Below, in pieces: positions 6,001 through 8,740 of a stretch of DNA of 8,740 nt (within the stretch, counting starts at the first letter, position 1; every line of letters begins with the position of its first letter). Both the position numbers and the translations under genes were made by a program. A model generated the notes under the pieces. It saw only the letters and a program-made list of their open reading frames with translations, was not told where the DNA came from and did not search any database. The DNA is from Candidatus Omnitrophota bacterium (lineage in GTDB: Bacteria; Omnitrophota; Koll11; VGKN01): positions 1 to 8,740 of the forward strand of contig VGKN01000046.1 of the NCBI GenBank assembly GCA_016867055.1. Direction: 5' to 3'.

Positions 6001-8740
6001 GAAATTTGAATTATTTAATCCAACAATAAGACTTAAATTAGCGGACGATTTATATGACATTTTTGTTCGTGCCCCATTCATTAGAGAAGGAATAGAGAAA
6101 AGAGATGGATATAGTATTTGGCTTAGAAATATGATGAGATTACTGGCTGCTTGCGGGGATGAGGGTTTATTCTTAGCAGGGAGTGTCTTATTGTGTGGCA
6201 GAGGCGTACATGCTATGATACGAGATATATTTAATACTTTTGATATGAATCTAAAAGCAAGGCTTTTAGCTGAGGCCGCGATAGACATTAGCGTTTTATC
6301 TTTAGAAGAGATGGGAAAGTTTAAAGAATTGAGCAACTTTAATGTAGCCAGATTGATTGTTCTGCAATGGCCAGGGGATTTAAGAAGGATTTTCAGAAAT
6401 ATTGAACCTACAAGATTAGCATATCTTTTAGGAGAGGTAGAATATTTCTATAGAAAAGAAAAGTTTGATTTCGAGCTAAGCGGTATTACCACCTCGCAAG
6501 ATGAGATGAGAGATATAGTAAGAGAAGTAATTGCTCAATACTCTCCTAAAGCCAAAGCGGAGTTTATGCAGGCTCTTACGCCAGCTGCTCAAGGATGGTT
6601 AAGTTATAACGCTCTGGAATATCGCGAGAGATGCGAACTTGCAATAAGAAATATAGAAGGGCTTCATGGAATTATAGTTCAATATATAGATAGCTTAGAT
6701 GGTGCGATGAGTACTTTAAGGGATTATGCAGACGCAACCGACCTTTATTCAATGGTAGAAAGATTAAAGGCTATTTATGGAAAGATAAAAGAAGAGGTAA
6801 AGGCTGTGGATTTTTCAAATATTCTTATGTATATAGATAAAATGATTGCTCAAGCAGAAGATTTATATAAGGAGCTTAATGGAAAGGGTTTGATTCAGCA
6901 ATTGACAGAGGTTGCTAAAGGAGCACATCCAGAATTTGTGGAGATTGGAGGGATAAAGCAATTCGTTGACACTGCTAAAGAGACACTTGAAGTGCTTATC
7001 GCGCTTTTAAGGGACCAAAGCGCCTTTATAGAAGGAAAATTAAATATCCAGAGCGTAGATTTGAATGAGTTAATAAGAGAAGCAATTAAAGATGGTTTAA
7101 TGGACCACGCAATCGCTGATGTAGATGATTTATTAAGGAGAGGGAAGATAGTCCTTGAGGTTCCTGAGGATACGCCTCTAATTTCTGCAGACCGCCAAAG
7201 AGCAATAAGGATGCTCGGTAGGATTATTAGTAATGCTTATACTGCAACGGAAGGCATATCCAACCTCAAACTAAAGATAAAGATTGAAAAGGTTTTTGAT
7301 AGATTGGGTGAGCCGGCAGTCCTAATAAGAATCTTTGACCAGGCAGGAGGGATAGAGCCTTCATTACTGGAAATGGATGAGGCCTTTGGAAGACCTAAGG
7401 TATTCACATTAAAGGGCACTACGCAAGGAGAAAACGGAGGTTTTGGACTTACCTATGCCTATACAGTTGCAACTGACCACGGTGGCTGGATTAGGATAGA
7501 GACTAAGCAAGAAGGAAAGAATATTATCAGTGTTTCCCAAAATAGAGAAACAGGACAGTGGGAAGCGAAAGAACTTCTAGCGGCGGAATCAGTTATAGAT
7601 AGTCCATCAGGCACCTGCGTTACCATAGAGTTACCAGTAAACCAGCCATTGTTAGTCAAACCAACACCCACCACCGCTCAGCCCGCCGCCGAAGCCACAG
7701 TTACGCCAGGAACCCCAACCACAGCCGCCGAACCCCTAGCCGCCCAGCCCGCCGCGCCGGCTGGCATAGTAAAGATCCAAACCGATAAGGTAGAAGCAAA
7801 GGCAGCCGCCATCAGGGACCGTTTAAACCAAGAGCAACGGGCATATTTAAGCGACCCCAGGCATAGCGACCTTCTCCTTGTAGCATTGGGGATTAAACCA
7901 GTATATTGGAGCCGCAGCCTTAAACCCGACGAAGAACTGCAGATGATGTATACAATTGCACAGAGCTTAAACCTGAGAGTTGTCTCGTATCAATCTGATG
8001 AATTGAAGCTATGTTATATCTATGACCCAAAGGTTTTAGCCAGGGTGTTTCTCCAAAATCGTGATGAGTTATTGGATAAAGACAGCTATATCGCAAAAGA
8101 AAGCAAGCCAGAAAATTTTATAGGGGTCCTGGAAGGCATTGACTTTAACGCCATTCTTGAAGCCTCGGAACTTTCAGAAGCAGAACAACATCTTGCTCGG
8201 CTTGATGAATATCTAAGATGTATTAGTTGGAGGAGAATTGCTAATGAGGTTGTATGCGAGGCTTTTCCAATAGGTTTAGCATTGGGGTATAGACTTGAAG
8301 ATGTAAGCGCATATTTTGAACAACTGCGTCGCGGATGGAAAGATGTTGCAACTCCATTACTTCAGATTGATTCACCTAAACACGGTCTCCAGTTTGAGGT
8401 AATTGATGAAAAGGCAGGCAGGGAACTTTTGGATTGCTGGGTTAAAGCGGCAGATATAGCAGCGCCGATTATTGCTGGTGAAACTCCAGCACCACAGCCA
8501 GTTGGAGTCGCCGCGCCAGGAGCCACACCGTCATCTTCTCAGGCAAGCAGTATAATGGATATTGTTAAAGGTAGTAGCGCTAAAGCAGTATTAGCTATGA
8601 CCAGCGCAATCGCTGAAAAACACCCCACTATCCTTCAGGATAGGTCTATTGAGGTATTATACCCCGGCTCTGCATCTGATATTACACCGATTCTTATTGG
8701 TTTTGAATTAAGAGACCGTAATATGATTGATAAGGCCACA
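2..8740 (+). CDS. Giant multidomain protein, partial at both ends (intein, methyltransferase, HExxH, dikinase, histidine-kinase-like modules)
   Basis: The frame beginning at base 2 has no stop codon through base 8740, giving 2913 codons with no start or end in the window. In order it encodes an intein (residues 1-394), a SAM methyltransferase domain (395-630), helical regions, an HExxH metallopeptidase-like domain (1206-1493), a phosphohistidine plus ATP-binding dikinase pair (1503-1964), a helical region, a histidine-kinase-like ATPase (2301-2553), an unassigned region and the start of a further domain. Five Ala/Pro/Thr linkers lie between modules. Motifs appear in one unbroken frame, so no frameshift is needed. 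Such chains of enzymes in one polypeptide are known from giant genes of uncultivated bacteria such as Omnitrophota; that assignment is inferred. The product could be a scaffold or a self-processed polyprotein; the sequence does not decide. No transmembrane segment was noticed in the mature part. Confidence is high in the frame and lower in the overall role. Confidence 0.93.
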   Translation, partial: MLDMGVKPVYRLTTASGRSIKTTINHPYLVKLGVGRWKAEGNALSFNHQPSTFSQWVKVSELRVGDEIAVPREINGCAYFLFPCDGQYTSVEKPPLGLLAERLALSSLTLLFSWLYKETANYRYKADNCQYNSQKIRKLFKKITCQTNSKNSSSEVNNRLCYKFSSYLVYNSHLEEIYHIFNRLSNIFKLCVAEITGVITPQKVKDLKVGDEIAVPREINGYAFPLPVGDTQNKPLIKALQELLRKPLLFPLLFNSFYRIDDYPSKNKYYAQNSNSNSPEERKFFKEITCQSNYKDSLAQVGCCFGDEFYLFFMQYFHCQKIYYDLKNLSRLLSTIPEAEAEVQGLPSTEHRAPSTAILWDKIVSIEYCGYEHVYDIEVDGTHNFIGNGIFAHNTFTKSPPPDVSSLLRFWEFSPDLFRKDELMRRMIDAGVFSVSDLESDSDPTKSWNALCIITIARLMRHLGIKPGDRVIEFGPGHFSVPGIVASFLEAQFLGIEIESDQVKELQEATAHLSPRPHYEHADAIKYPLESGAYQVAIMLGVFSPDLSPEASRDGFGSTPDEQRQLVQKALDALEPGGRLAIGVYPFQDLEEAIRLITEVADKQEITVERDRRFNLPVAGYKTAVFIVRKLSTTESHISGAKGAEISSAEIKADEATDVSKGKKTKAIPISSTAVAQASDIVQHIAIELGRTGEEYRLWRQRVQQTLKELEMTKLQFVKPSMAQDIEGAVELPLPGLSHLVYTCMSPGRTEKDKGAASSAYKKLCDLIASSFSNDEEDYSDKRRRSIGIHGLDALLAEYKGRIDIGDLDEAYSDAKVWEKAVNDIMAGKEEIEVPRVPEGIEVRMEAQGLRLWRGFHILRLLYGHIIPKLLEKVYEQAQQLCLEFDSNKLLGKLREKAEKIEVLREEWEKDFIARAAPNDPKTTAISILGLENILKVLHELVVQKSEAGGDGIIEPIVLRDIEQANEMLKSGQYEIAQEFLSQSVEVLEGAYTAGHFEGIITEEEYQEILRLIQDKLDSVTPPAARATAPEEEVALINWTIAKVGNFDEIYAEEALKFRADIVSHVDLTAIIEGSFKYPQFHLIAQEVKRRVEMLRTKEELIAEANRVLETMPDARSWKVIDIAADITPQTICNIFGNAIQGLSLNLELAIEDIAKFTRDREDIIEGLYKAIILSEAWREVHQPVSDAPPATPAAPEPTPTTAAEVFLSKIEELDELIQQWEKMSPEQFEEMEISDDIKKLAKKILILFANTPLLSNLLIPTSQGNKVWKILYISGLLTTYEILEGDEIRKNFKMNIYKVIKVYFILREMKLDLIVKTEEDEEDVRAVGVITTGMIKRLSSYPKAFVGLIGHEAMHIFKMSSIELKTSEEFTEKQVREFLSDIGALAIFEHLDIDSNEYLDFIEGDYKRYDERPSQPGLVAVPVEWTPEYRRARDSHYLPRRTLIEKVVPMKSELQLSWKQIFTILVNYHNSLKTIDDFQRFIDGALTEFTLVSPAAPEMTPKVLGETVGRLRIIPDIIGNYKALWEVGDDEIVAVDFYPTADPTFKRPMGIISCKEPAGLSHAEVRARFWGIPHVIVRNLDELKSFDGKWVYMKVSKEGVEFRLATESEIENWQSYKPKLSKPVLAEVDLTTPEDILSSLTDTEDYRQAGHKFTSLNEAGTAITPLIPGAIFNQRINWGPVIPFATYRRVLDANPGIKERICEIVESIDNTDIDDIQTKLAQIRDIIEGMKIPDGIWKEINERVGDRGYEYVYVRCGTNAEDLPDYPGFGAGLYGTFPNVKRQDVKKYVKKAWASIWNLGAYLERQKLDIDHFSVYPAVQISPSVDAKYAFVIHTANPDEYNPDIMVIEIVQGLGEGLVGDKCPGRAHRYVYDKKQGRIVSFEPAQKDRKVVLCKEGGVEIVPADYTDDIFLRDRENSKLALRIARVAMMIEINFNRPQDIEGAITPLGASDEFIMIMQSRSQVGYDRYPTSFEEFYRGNIARVSDLIKKYKVSFDRALKFELFNPTIRLKLADDLYDIFVRAPFIREGIEKRDGYSIWLRNMMRLLAACGDEGLFLAGSVLLCGRGVHAMIRDIFNTFDMNLKARLLAEAAIDISVLSLEEMGKFKELSNFNVARLIVLQWPGDLRRIFRNIEPTRLAYLLGEVEYFYRKEKFDFELSGITTSQDEMRDIVREVIAQYSPKAKAEFMQALTPAAQGWLSYNALEYRERCELAIRNIEGLHGIIVQYIDSLDGAMSTLRDYADATDLYSMVERLKAIYGKIKEEVKAVDFSNILMYIDKMIAQAEDLYKELNGKGLIQQLTEVAKGAHPEFVEIGGIKQFVDTAKETLEVLIALLRDQSAFIEGKLNIQSVDLNELIREAIKDGLMDHAIADVDDLLRRGKIVLEVPEDTPLISADRQRAIRMLGRIISNAYTATEGISNLKLKIKIEKVFDRLGEPAVLIRIFDQAGGIEPSLLEMDEAFGRPKVFTLKGTTQGENGGFGLTYAYTVATDHGGWIRIETKQEGKNIISVSQNRETGQWEAKELLAAESVIDSPSGTCVTIELPVNQPLLVKPTPTTAQPAAEATVTPGTPTTAAEPLAAQPAAPAGIVKIQTDKVEAKAAAIRDRLNQEQRAYLSDPRHSDLLLVALGIKPVYWSRSLKPDEELQMMYTIAQSLNLRVVSYQSDELKLCYIYDPKVLARVFLQNRDELLDKDSYIAKESKPENFIGVLEGIDFNAILEASELSEAEQHLARLDEYLRCISWRRIANEVVCEAFPIGLALGYRLEDVSAYFEQLRRGWKDVATPLLQIDSPKHGLQFEVIDEKAGRELLDCWVKAADIAAPIIAGETPAPQPVGVAAPGATPSSSQASSIMDIVKGSSAKAVLAMTSAIAEKHPTILQDRSIEVLYPGSASDITPILIGFELRDRNMIDKAT
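94..160 (+). repeat. Inverted heptanucleotide repeat cluster inside the intein
   Basis: The left half is a run of degenerate 7-base units of the GTTGGAA type (94-128). The right half is the opposite-strand form, CTTCAAC and CATCAAC units (136-156), followed by CTTTT. The arms can pair only imperfectly, partly through G-T pairs. The insert reads through as LGVGRWKAEGNALSFNHQPSTF between the Hint pieces HPYLV and QWVKV, which are normally closer together. It looks like a short tandemly repeated repetitive (STRR-like) DNA element lodged in the gene without breaking its frame. Confidence 0.7.
197..230 (+). repeat. Perfect 34-bp direct repeat, copy 1
   Basis: The stretch encoding D-E-I-A-V-P-R-E-I-N-G is base-for-base identical to 632-665. 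It marks the left part of the first 435-bp unit. Its perfect identity contrasts with the roughly 40 percent base differences found downstream in the same unit, which may reflect gene conversion or strong constraint on the Hint strand. Confidence 0.92.
323..520 (-). CDS. Small two-helix membrane protein encoded antisense inside the intein, copy 1
   Basis: The minus-strand frame gives 65 residues from the ATG at 520-518 to the TAA at 325-323. An in-frame ATG at 538-536 would add six residues, but 520 is chosen because it aligns without gaps with the GTG start of the second copy. Two hydrophobic helices are visible, about residues 19-33 (LGTAIFTVGLASYFF) and 40-58 (around ILAIVCLISIVG). Basic residues flank both ends (RREFIAK, PRKQ), so a hairpin with both ends in the cytoplasm is likely. 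In the 51 residues from EFIAK to the proline after helix 2, 27 match copy 2. It resembles small DUF-type two-helix proteins of bacteria, but I cannot name the family. It lies in exact antisense codon register with the intein frame, so it has no TTA, CTA or TCA codons although TTA is common on the plus strand. No Shine-Dalgarno site is seen. An identical -35/-10 pair sits just upstream in both copies. Confidence 0.6.
   Translation of the reverse strand: MRIIDEVRREFIAKAVVNLGTAIFTVGLASYFFEKFPNFLRIILAIVCLISIVGSFFIQPRKQES
529..557 (-). promoter_or_regulatory. Sigma70-type promoter for antisense gene copy 1
   Basis: On the minus strand TTGACA (557-552) and TATATT (534-529) are 17 bp apart, with a TGn extended -10 (TGA just before TATATT). 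The predicted transcript start falls at about 520-523, at or next to the ATG at 520, so the message would be leaderless or nearly so. Both hexamers are identical in copy 2 while the 17-bp spacer matches at only 9 positions. Confidence 0.5.
632..665 (+). repeat. Perfect 34-bp direct repeat, copy 2
   Basis: Identical to 197-230; encodes the second V-G-D-E-I-A-V-P-R-E-I-N-G segment of the intein. It opens the second 435-bp unit, 24 bases after that unit's AAGGTTA start. Confidence 0.92.
758..955 (-). CDS. Small two-helix membrane protein encoded antisense inside the intein, copy 2
   Basis: The minus-strand frame runs 65 codons from GTG at 955-953 to TAA at 760-758. A TTG at 961-959 is an alternative start; GTG is preferred because it aligns exactly with the ATG of copy 1, 435 bp away. 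Conserved features shared with copy 1 are EFIAK, LG-x-AIF, GLASYFF, FP and the closing proline. Helix 1 covers about residues 19-33 and helix 2 about 40-58. Across 51 aligned codons I count 61 base differences between copies: 31 at this strand's third positions, 9 at second and 21 at first. This pattern is expected if the minus-strand protein is under selection and not if only the plus strand is. The plus-strand readings match at 18 of 51 residues, the minus-strand ones at 27. Function is unknown. The gene might be a passenger or toxin-like element, but there is no direct evidence for either. Confidence 0.6.
   Translation of the reverse strand: MKILHEEKIEFIAKTTTDLGKAIFIIGLASYFFKEFPFFWRIAVTILSIIFIFAGIIIYPIKRVE
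964..992 (-). promoter_or_regulatory. Sigma70-type promoter for antisense gene copy 2
   Basis: On the minus strand TTGACA (992-987) and TATATT (969-964) sit 17 bp apart, each exactly 435 bp from its counterpart in copy 1. The GTG at 955 lies 8 bases beyond the -10 element, again implying a leaderless message. The extended TGn of copy 1 is absent here. Confidence 0.5.
1043..1071 (+). repeat. GCACCGA heptanucleotide tandem repeat
   Basis: Three exact GCACCGA units (1044-1064) are followed by a partial GCAC. They are translated as part of STEHRAPSTA just before the Hint strand WDKIVSIE. Because 7 is not a multiple of 3, gain or loss of a single unit would shift the frame of the giant gene. Confidence 0.85.
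1184..1891 (+). other. C-extein start and class I SAM-dependent methyltransferase domain
   Basis: Residues 395-630. After about 60 residues without a known motif, the Rossmann-type methyltransferase core begins. Motif I is RVIEFGPGHFS (470-480), with the glycines that hold S-adenosylmethionine. The second strand ends in GIEIES (495-500), whose acidic residues usually bind the ribose. HADAIKYPL (521-529) fits the motif with an adenine-contacting Asp (D523). AYQVAIMLGVFS (533-544) is the fourth strand, and ALEPGGRLAIGVYP (573-586) is the typical post-motif loop and strand 5. TAVFIVRK (623-630) closes the sheet. The domain is of normal size for small class I methyltransferases. The substrate cannot be told. 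The intein splice point (Thr 395) lies some 80 residues before motif I rather than in the active site. Confidence 0.87.
1892..3061 (+). other. Helical region, no family recognised
   Basis: Residues 631-1020. Charged, heptad-like helical stretches dominate, for example around 888-910 (KLREKAEKIEVLREEWEKDF) and 955-1015. A short Lys/Ser/Ala-rich stretch (631-665) separates it from the methyltransferase. I see no catalytic motif. It may be one or more scaffold or interaction domains between enzyme modules. Confidence 0.45.
3062..3100 (+). other. Ala/Pro/Thr linker 1
   Basis: Residues 1021-1033 read TPPAARATAPEEE. The DNA switches abruptly to GC-rich codons (CCG, GCC) against AT-rich neighbours. 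It marks a domain boundary. Confidence 0.75.
3101..3562 (+). other. Helical domain between linkers 1 and 2, unassigned
   Basis: Residues 1034-1187. Predicted mainly alpha-helical, with acidic and hydrophobic residues in a repeating pattern and no motif I recognise. Its clean bracketing by two linkers suggests an independently folding unit of about 150 residues. Confidence 0.4.
3563..3616 (+). other. Ala/Pro/Thr linker 2
   Basis: Residues 1188-1205, rich in Ala, Pro and Thr. It contains the DNA core GCCGCGCC (3581-3588) within a 16-base stretch (3576-3591) that recurs exactly in linker 3. Confidence 0.8.
3617..4480 (+). other. HExxH zinc metallopeptidase-like domain (M48-like)
   Basis: Residues 1206-1493. 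The zinc-binding motif is H1352-E1353-A1354-M1355-H1356 in a hydrophobic helix (FVGLIGHEAMHIF). It is preceded by VGVITTGMIKRL, which resembles the strand and helix before HExxH in M48 peptidases. E1378 and D1382 in EFLSDIGAL fit the ExxxD third-ligand motif of gluzincins, and DSHYLPRR (about 1437-1444) recalls the closing His-Pro-Arg segment of M48 enzymes. The gap from HExxH to ExxxD is about 22 residues, shorter than in classic M48 members. No membrane helices were noticed, unlike the HtpX and Ste24 types. Both histidines and the glutamate are intact, so activity is plausible. Being inside a giant protein, it may process that protein or serve as a module; either is inference. Confidence 0.65.
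4481..4507 (+). other. Ala/Pro linker 3
   Basis: Residues 1494-1502 (SPAAPEMTP). Shares an exact 16-base stretch (4482-4497) with linker 2 and separates the metallopeptidase-like part from the dikinase. Confidence 0.75.
4508..4861 (+). other. Phosphohistidine (swivelling) domain of a dikinase
   Basis: Residues 1503-1620. The segment PAGLSHAEVRARFWGIPHVI (1558-1577) matches the mobile phosphohistidine domain of PEP-utilising enzymes and glucan/phosphoglucan water dikinases. H1563 would be the residue that carries phosphate between nucleotide and acceptor. LSH-x-x-VRAR is closer to glucan water dikinases than to the TSHAA form of PEP synthase and PPDK. It is followed by the ATP-binding domain, the same order as in glucan water dikinases and the reverse of PEP synthase. 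No acceptor-binding (carbohydrate or pyruvate) domain was recognised next to it. Confidence 0.72.
4862..5893 (+). other. PPDK_N-type ATP-binding domain of a water-dikinase-like module
   Basis: Residues 1621-1964. AGHKFTSL with GPVIPFATYRRVLDAN (1680-1695) fits the GGKxxNL and PFG-x-F-x-x-V-L elements at the start of these ATP-grasp domains. VRCGTNAEDLPDYPGFGAGL (1755-1774) is the characteristic nucleotide-binding segment (compare VRSSATAEDLPDAS in PEP synthase). EIVQGLGEGLVGD is the mid-domain glycine-rich loop. PQDIEGAI followed by MQSRSQ (1960 on) is the usual end of the domain; QDIEG is especially like glucan water dikinases. The expected reaction is transfer of the beta-phosphate of ATP to H1563 of the preceding domain. 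The final acceptor is unknown. Key residues look intact, so an active enzyme is likely. Confidence 0.77.
5894..6901 (+). other. Helical region between dikinase and kinase-like core
   Basis: Residues 1965-2300. Almost entirely amphipathic helix, including a Leu/Ala-rich bundle (about 2040-2110) and long charged helices (2210-2300) that could form the coiled-coil lead into a sensor kinase dimerisation domain. No family recognised. Confidence 0.45.
6902..7660 (+). other. Histidine-kinase-like core: putative DHp helix pair and HATPase_c domain
   Basis: Residues 2301-2553. AKGAHPEFVEIGG (2305-2317) looks like the H-box of sensor kinases, making H2309 the candidate phospho-acceptor. The helix ending in EGKLNIQSVDLNELIREAI is the usual second DHp helix and connector. 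In the ATPase part, the N box is RIISNAYTA with N2411, the G1 box is D2446-Q-A-G-G-I, and the G2 box is GGFGL (2479-2483) followed by THE-like DHGGWI (2492-2497). CVTIELPV ends the fold. The first Gly of the G1 box is replaced by Ala. The H-box lacks the common Asn-Asn-Pro form, so activity is less sure than ATP binding. No sensor or membrane segment precedes it, and no receiver domain is seen. It may autophosphorylate or simply be an ATP-driven GHKL module. Confidence 0.78.
7661..7765 (+). other. Ala/Pro/Thr linker 4 (longest)
   Basis: Residues 2554-2588, 35 residues made up mostly of Ala, Pro and Thr. GC-rich DNA with the core GCCGCGCC at 7751-7758. Separates the kinase-like core from the next unit. 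Confidence 0.85.
7766..8482 (+). other. Unassigned domain of about 240 residues
   Basis: Residues 2589-2827. Mixed alpha/beta composition (LLLVALGIKPVYW, LNLRVVSYQ, LKLCYIYDP) followed by helices with LSEAEQHLARLDEYL. Bracketed by linkers 4 and 5, so probably one folding unit. I do not recognise the family. The segment DPKVLARVFLQ and the later helical part give no catalytic signature. Confidence 0.45.
8483..8551 (+). other. Ala/Pro/Ser/Thr linker 5
   Basis: Residues 2828-2850, with the DNA core GCCGCGCC at 8510-8517 and a serine-rich end (SSSQASS). Marks the start of another module. Confidence 0.8.
8552..8740 (+). other. Start of a further domain, cut by the window edge
   Basis: Residues 2851-2913. 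Begins with a helix (IMDIVKGSSAKAVLAMTSAI) and then IEVLYPGSASDITPILIGFE, a strand, glycine-containing loop and helix. VLYPGSASD (2885-2893) could be the first turn of a Rossmann-like fold, such as a second methyltransferase-like domain, but too little is visible to name it. Confidence 0.4.

Noticed and set aside
5932..6336. Longest minus-strand open frame, 134 codons
   Set aside because: Ser/Ile/Asn-rich with no domain or second copy; it is opposite the helical plus-strand region and nothing supports it beyond length.
7237..7674. Two minus-strand open frames opposite the HATPase domain
   Set aside because: They are opposite the N, G1 and G2 boxes of the plus strand and look like shadows.

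Overview
The whole window is the inside of one giant gene on the + strand. The frame that starts at base 2 stays open for all 2913 codons to base 8740, with neither its start nor its stop in view. Residue numbers below count from base 2 as codon 1. The encoded protein begins inside an intein or Hint-type domain and then carries a chain of unrelated enzyme-like domains joined by short Ala/Pro/Thr linkers. Giant proteins with this mix (methyltransferase, dikinase, sensor-kinase-like ATPase, linkers whose GC-rich DNA stands out from AT-rich domain DNA) suggest an uncultivated bacterium of the Omnitrophota type. That placement is inference from architecture, since no rRNA or other marker is present.

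Layout: 2-1183 is the visible part of the intein, with block B (TxxH) near the left edge and blocks F/G ending in His-Asn before a Thr. 1184-1891 is a class I SAM-dependent methyltransferase domain. 1892-3562 is helical with no family recognised. 3617-4480 holds an HExxH metallopeptidase-like domain. 4508-5893 is a dikinase module (phosphohistidine domain, then ATP-binding domain, in the order found in glucan water dikinases). 5894-6901 is helical. 6902-7660 is a histidine-kinase-like core with a HATPase_c fold. 7766-8482 is unassigned, and 8552-8740 starts another domain cut by the edge. Five Ala/Pro/Thr linkers separate the modules.

The most unusual part is the intein. Where a homing endonuclease would normally sit there is an in-frame tandem duplication with a 435-bp period (about 173-607 and 608-1043). 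Each copy carries, on the opposite strand and in exact codon register, a 65-codon gene for a two-helix membrane protein. The copies have diverged, but the minus-strand proteins are more alike than the plus-strand readings, and most differences fall at minus-strand third positions. Both copies also keep identical -35 and -10 hexamers at 17-bp spacing just in front of the aligned start codons. The segment therefore appears to be coding on both strands: spliced-out intein on +, small membrane proteins on -. Two short heptanucleotide repeat clusters are also inserted in frame in the same intein.

How the parts work together: the intein would excise itself and join the upstream part (outside the window) to the methyltransferase part. 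The large protein may then act as a multi-enzyme scaffold or a polyprotein. The metallopeptidase-like domain could cut it, but nothing in the sequence proves this.
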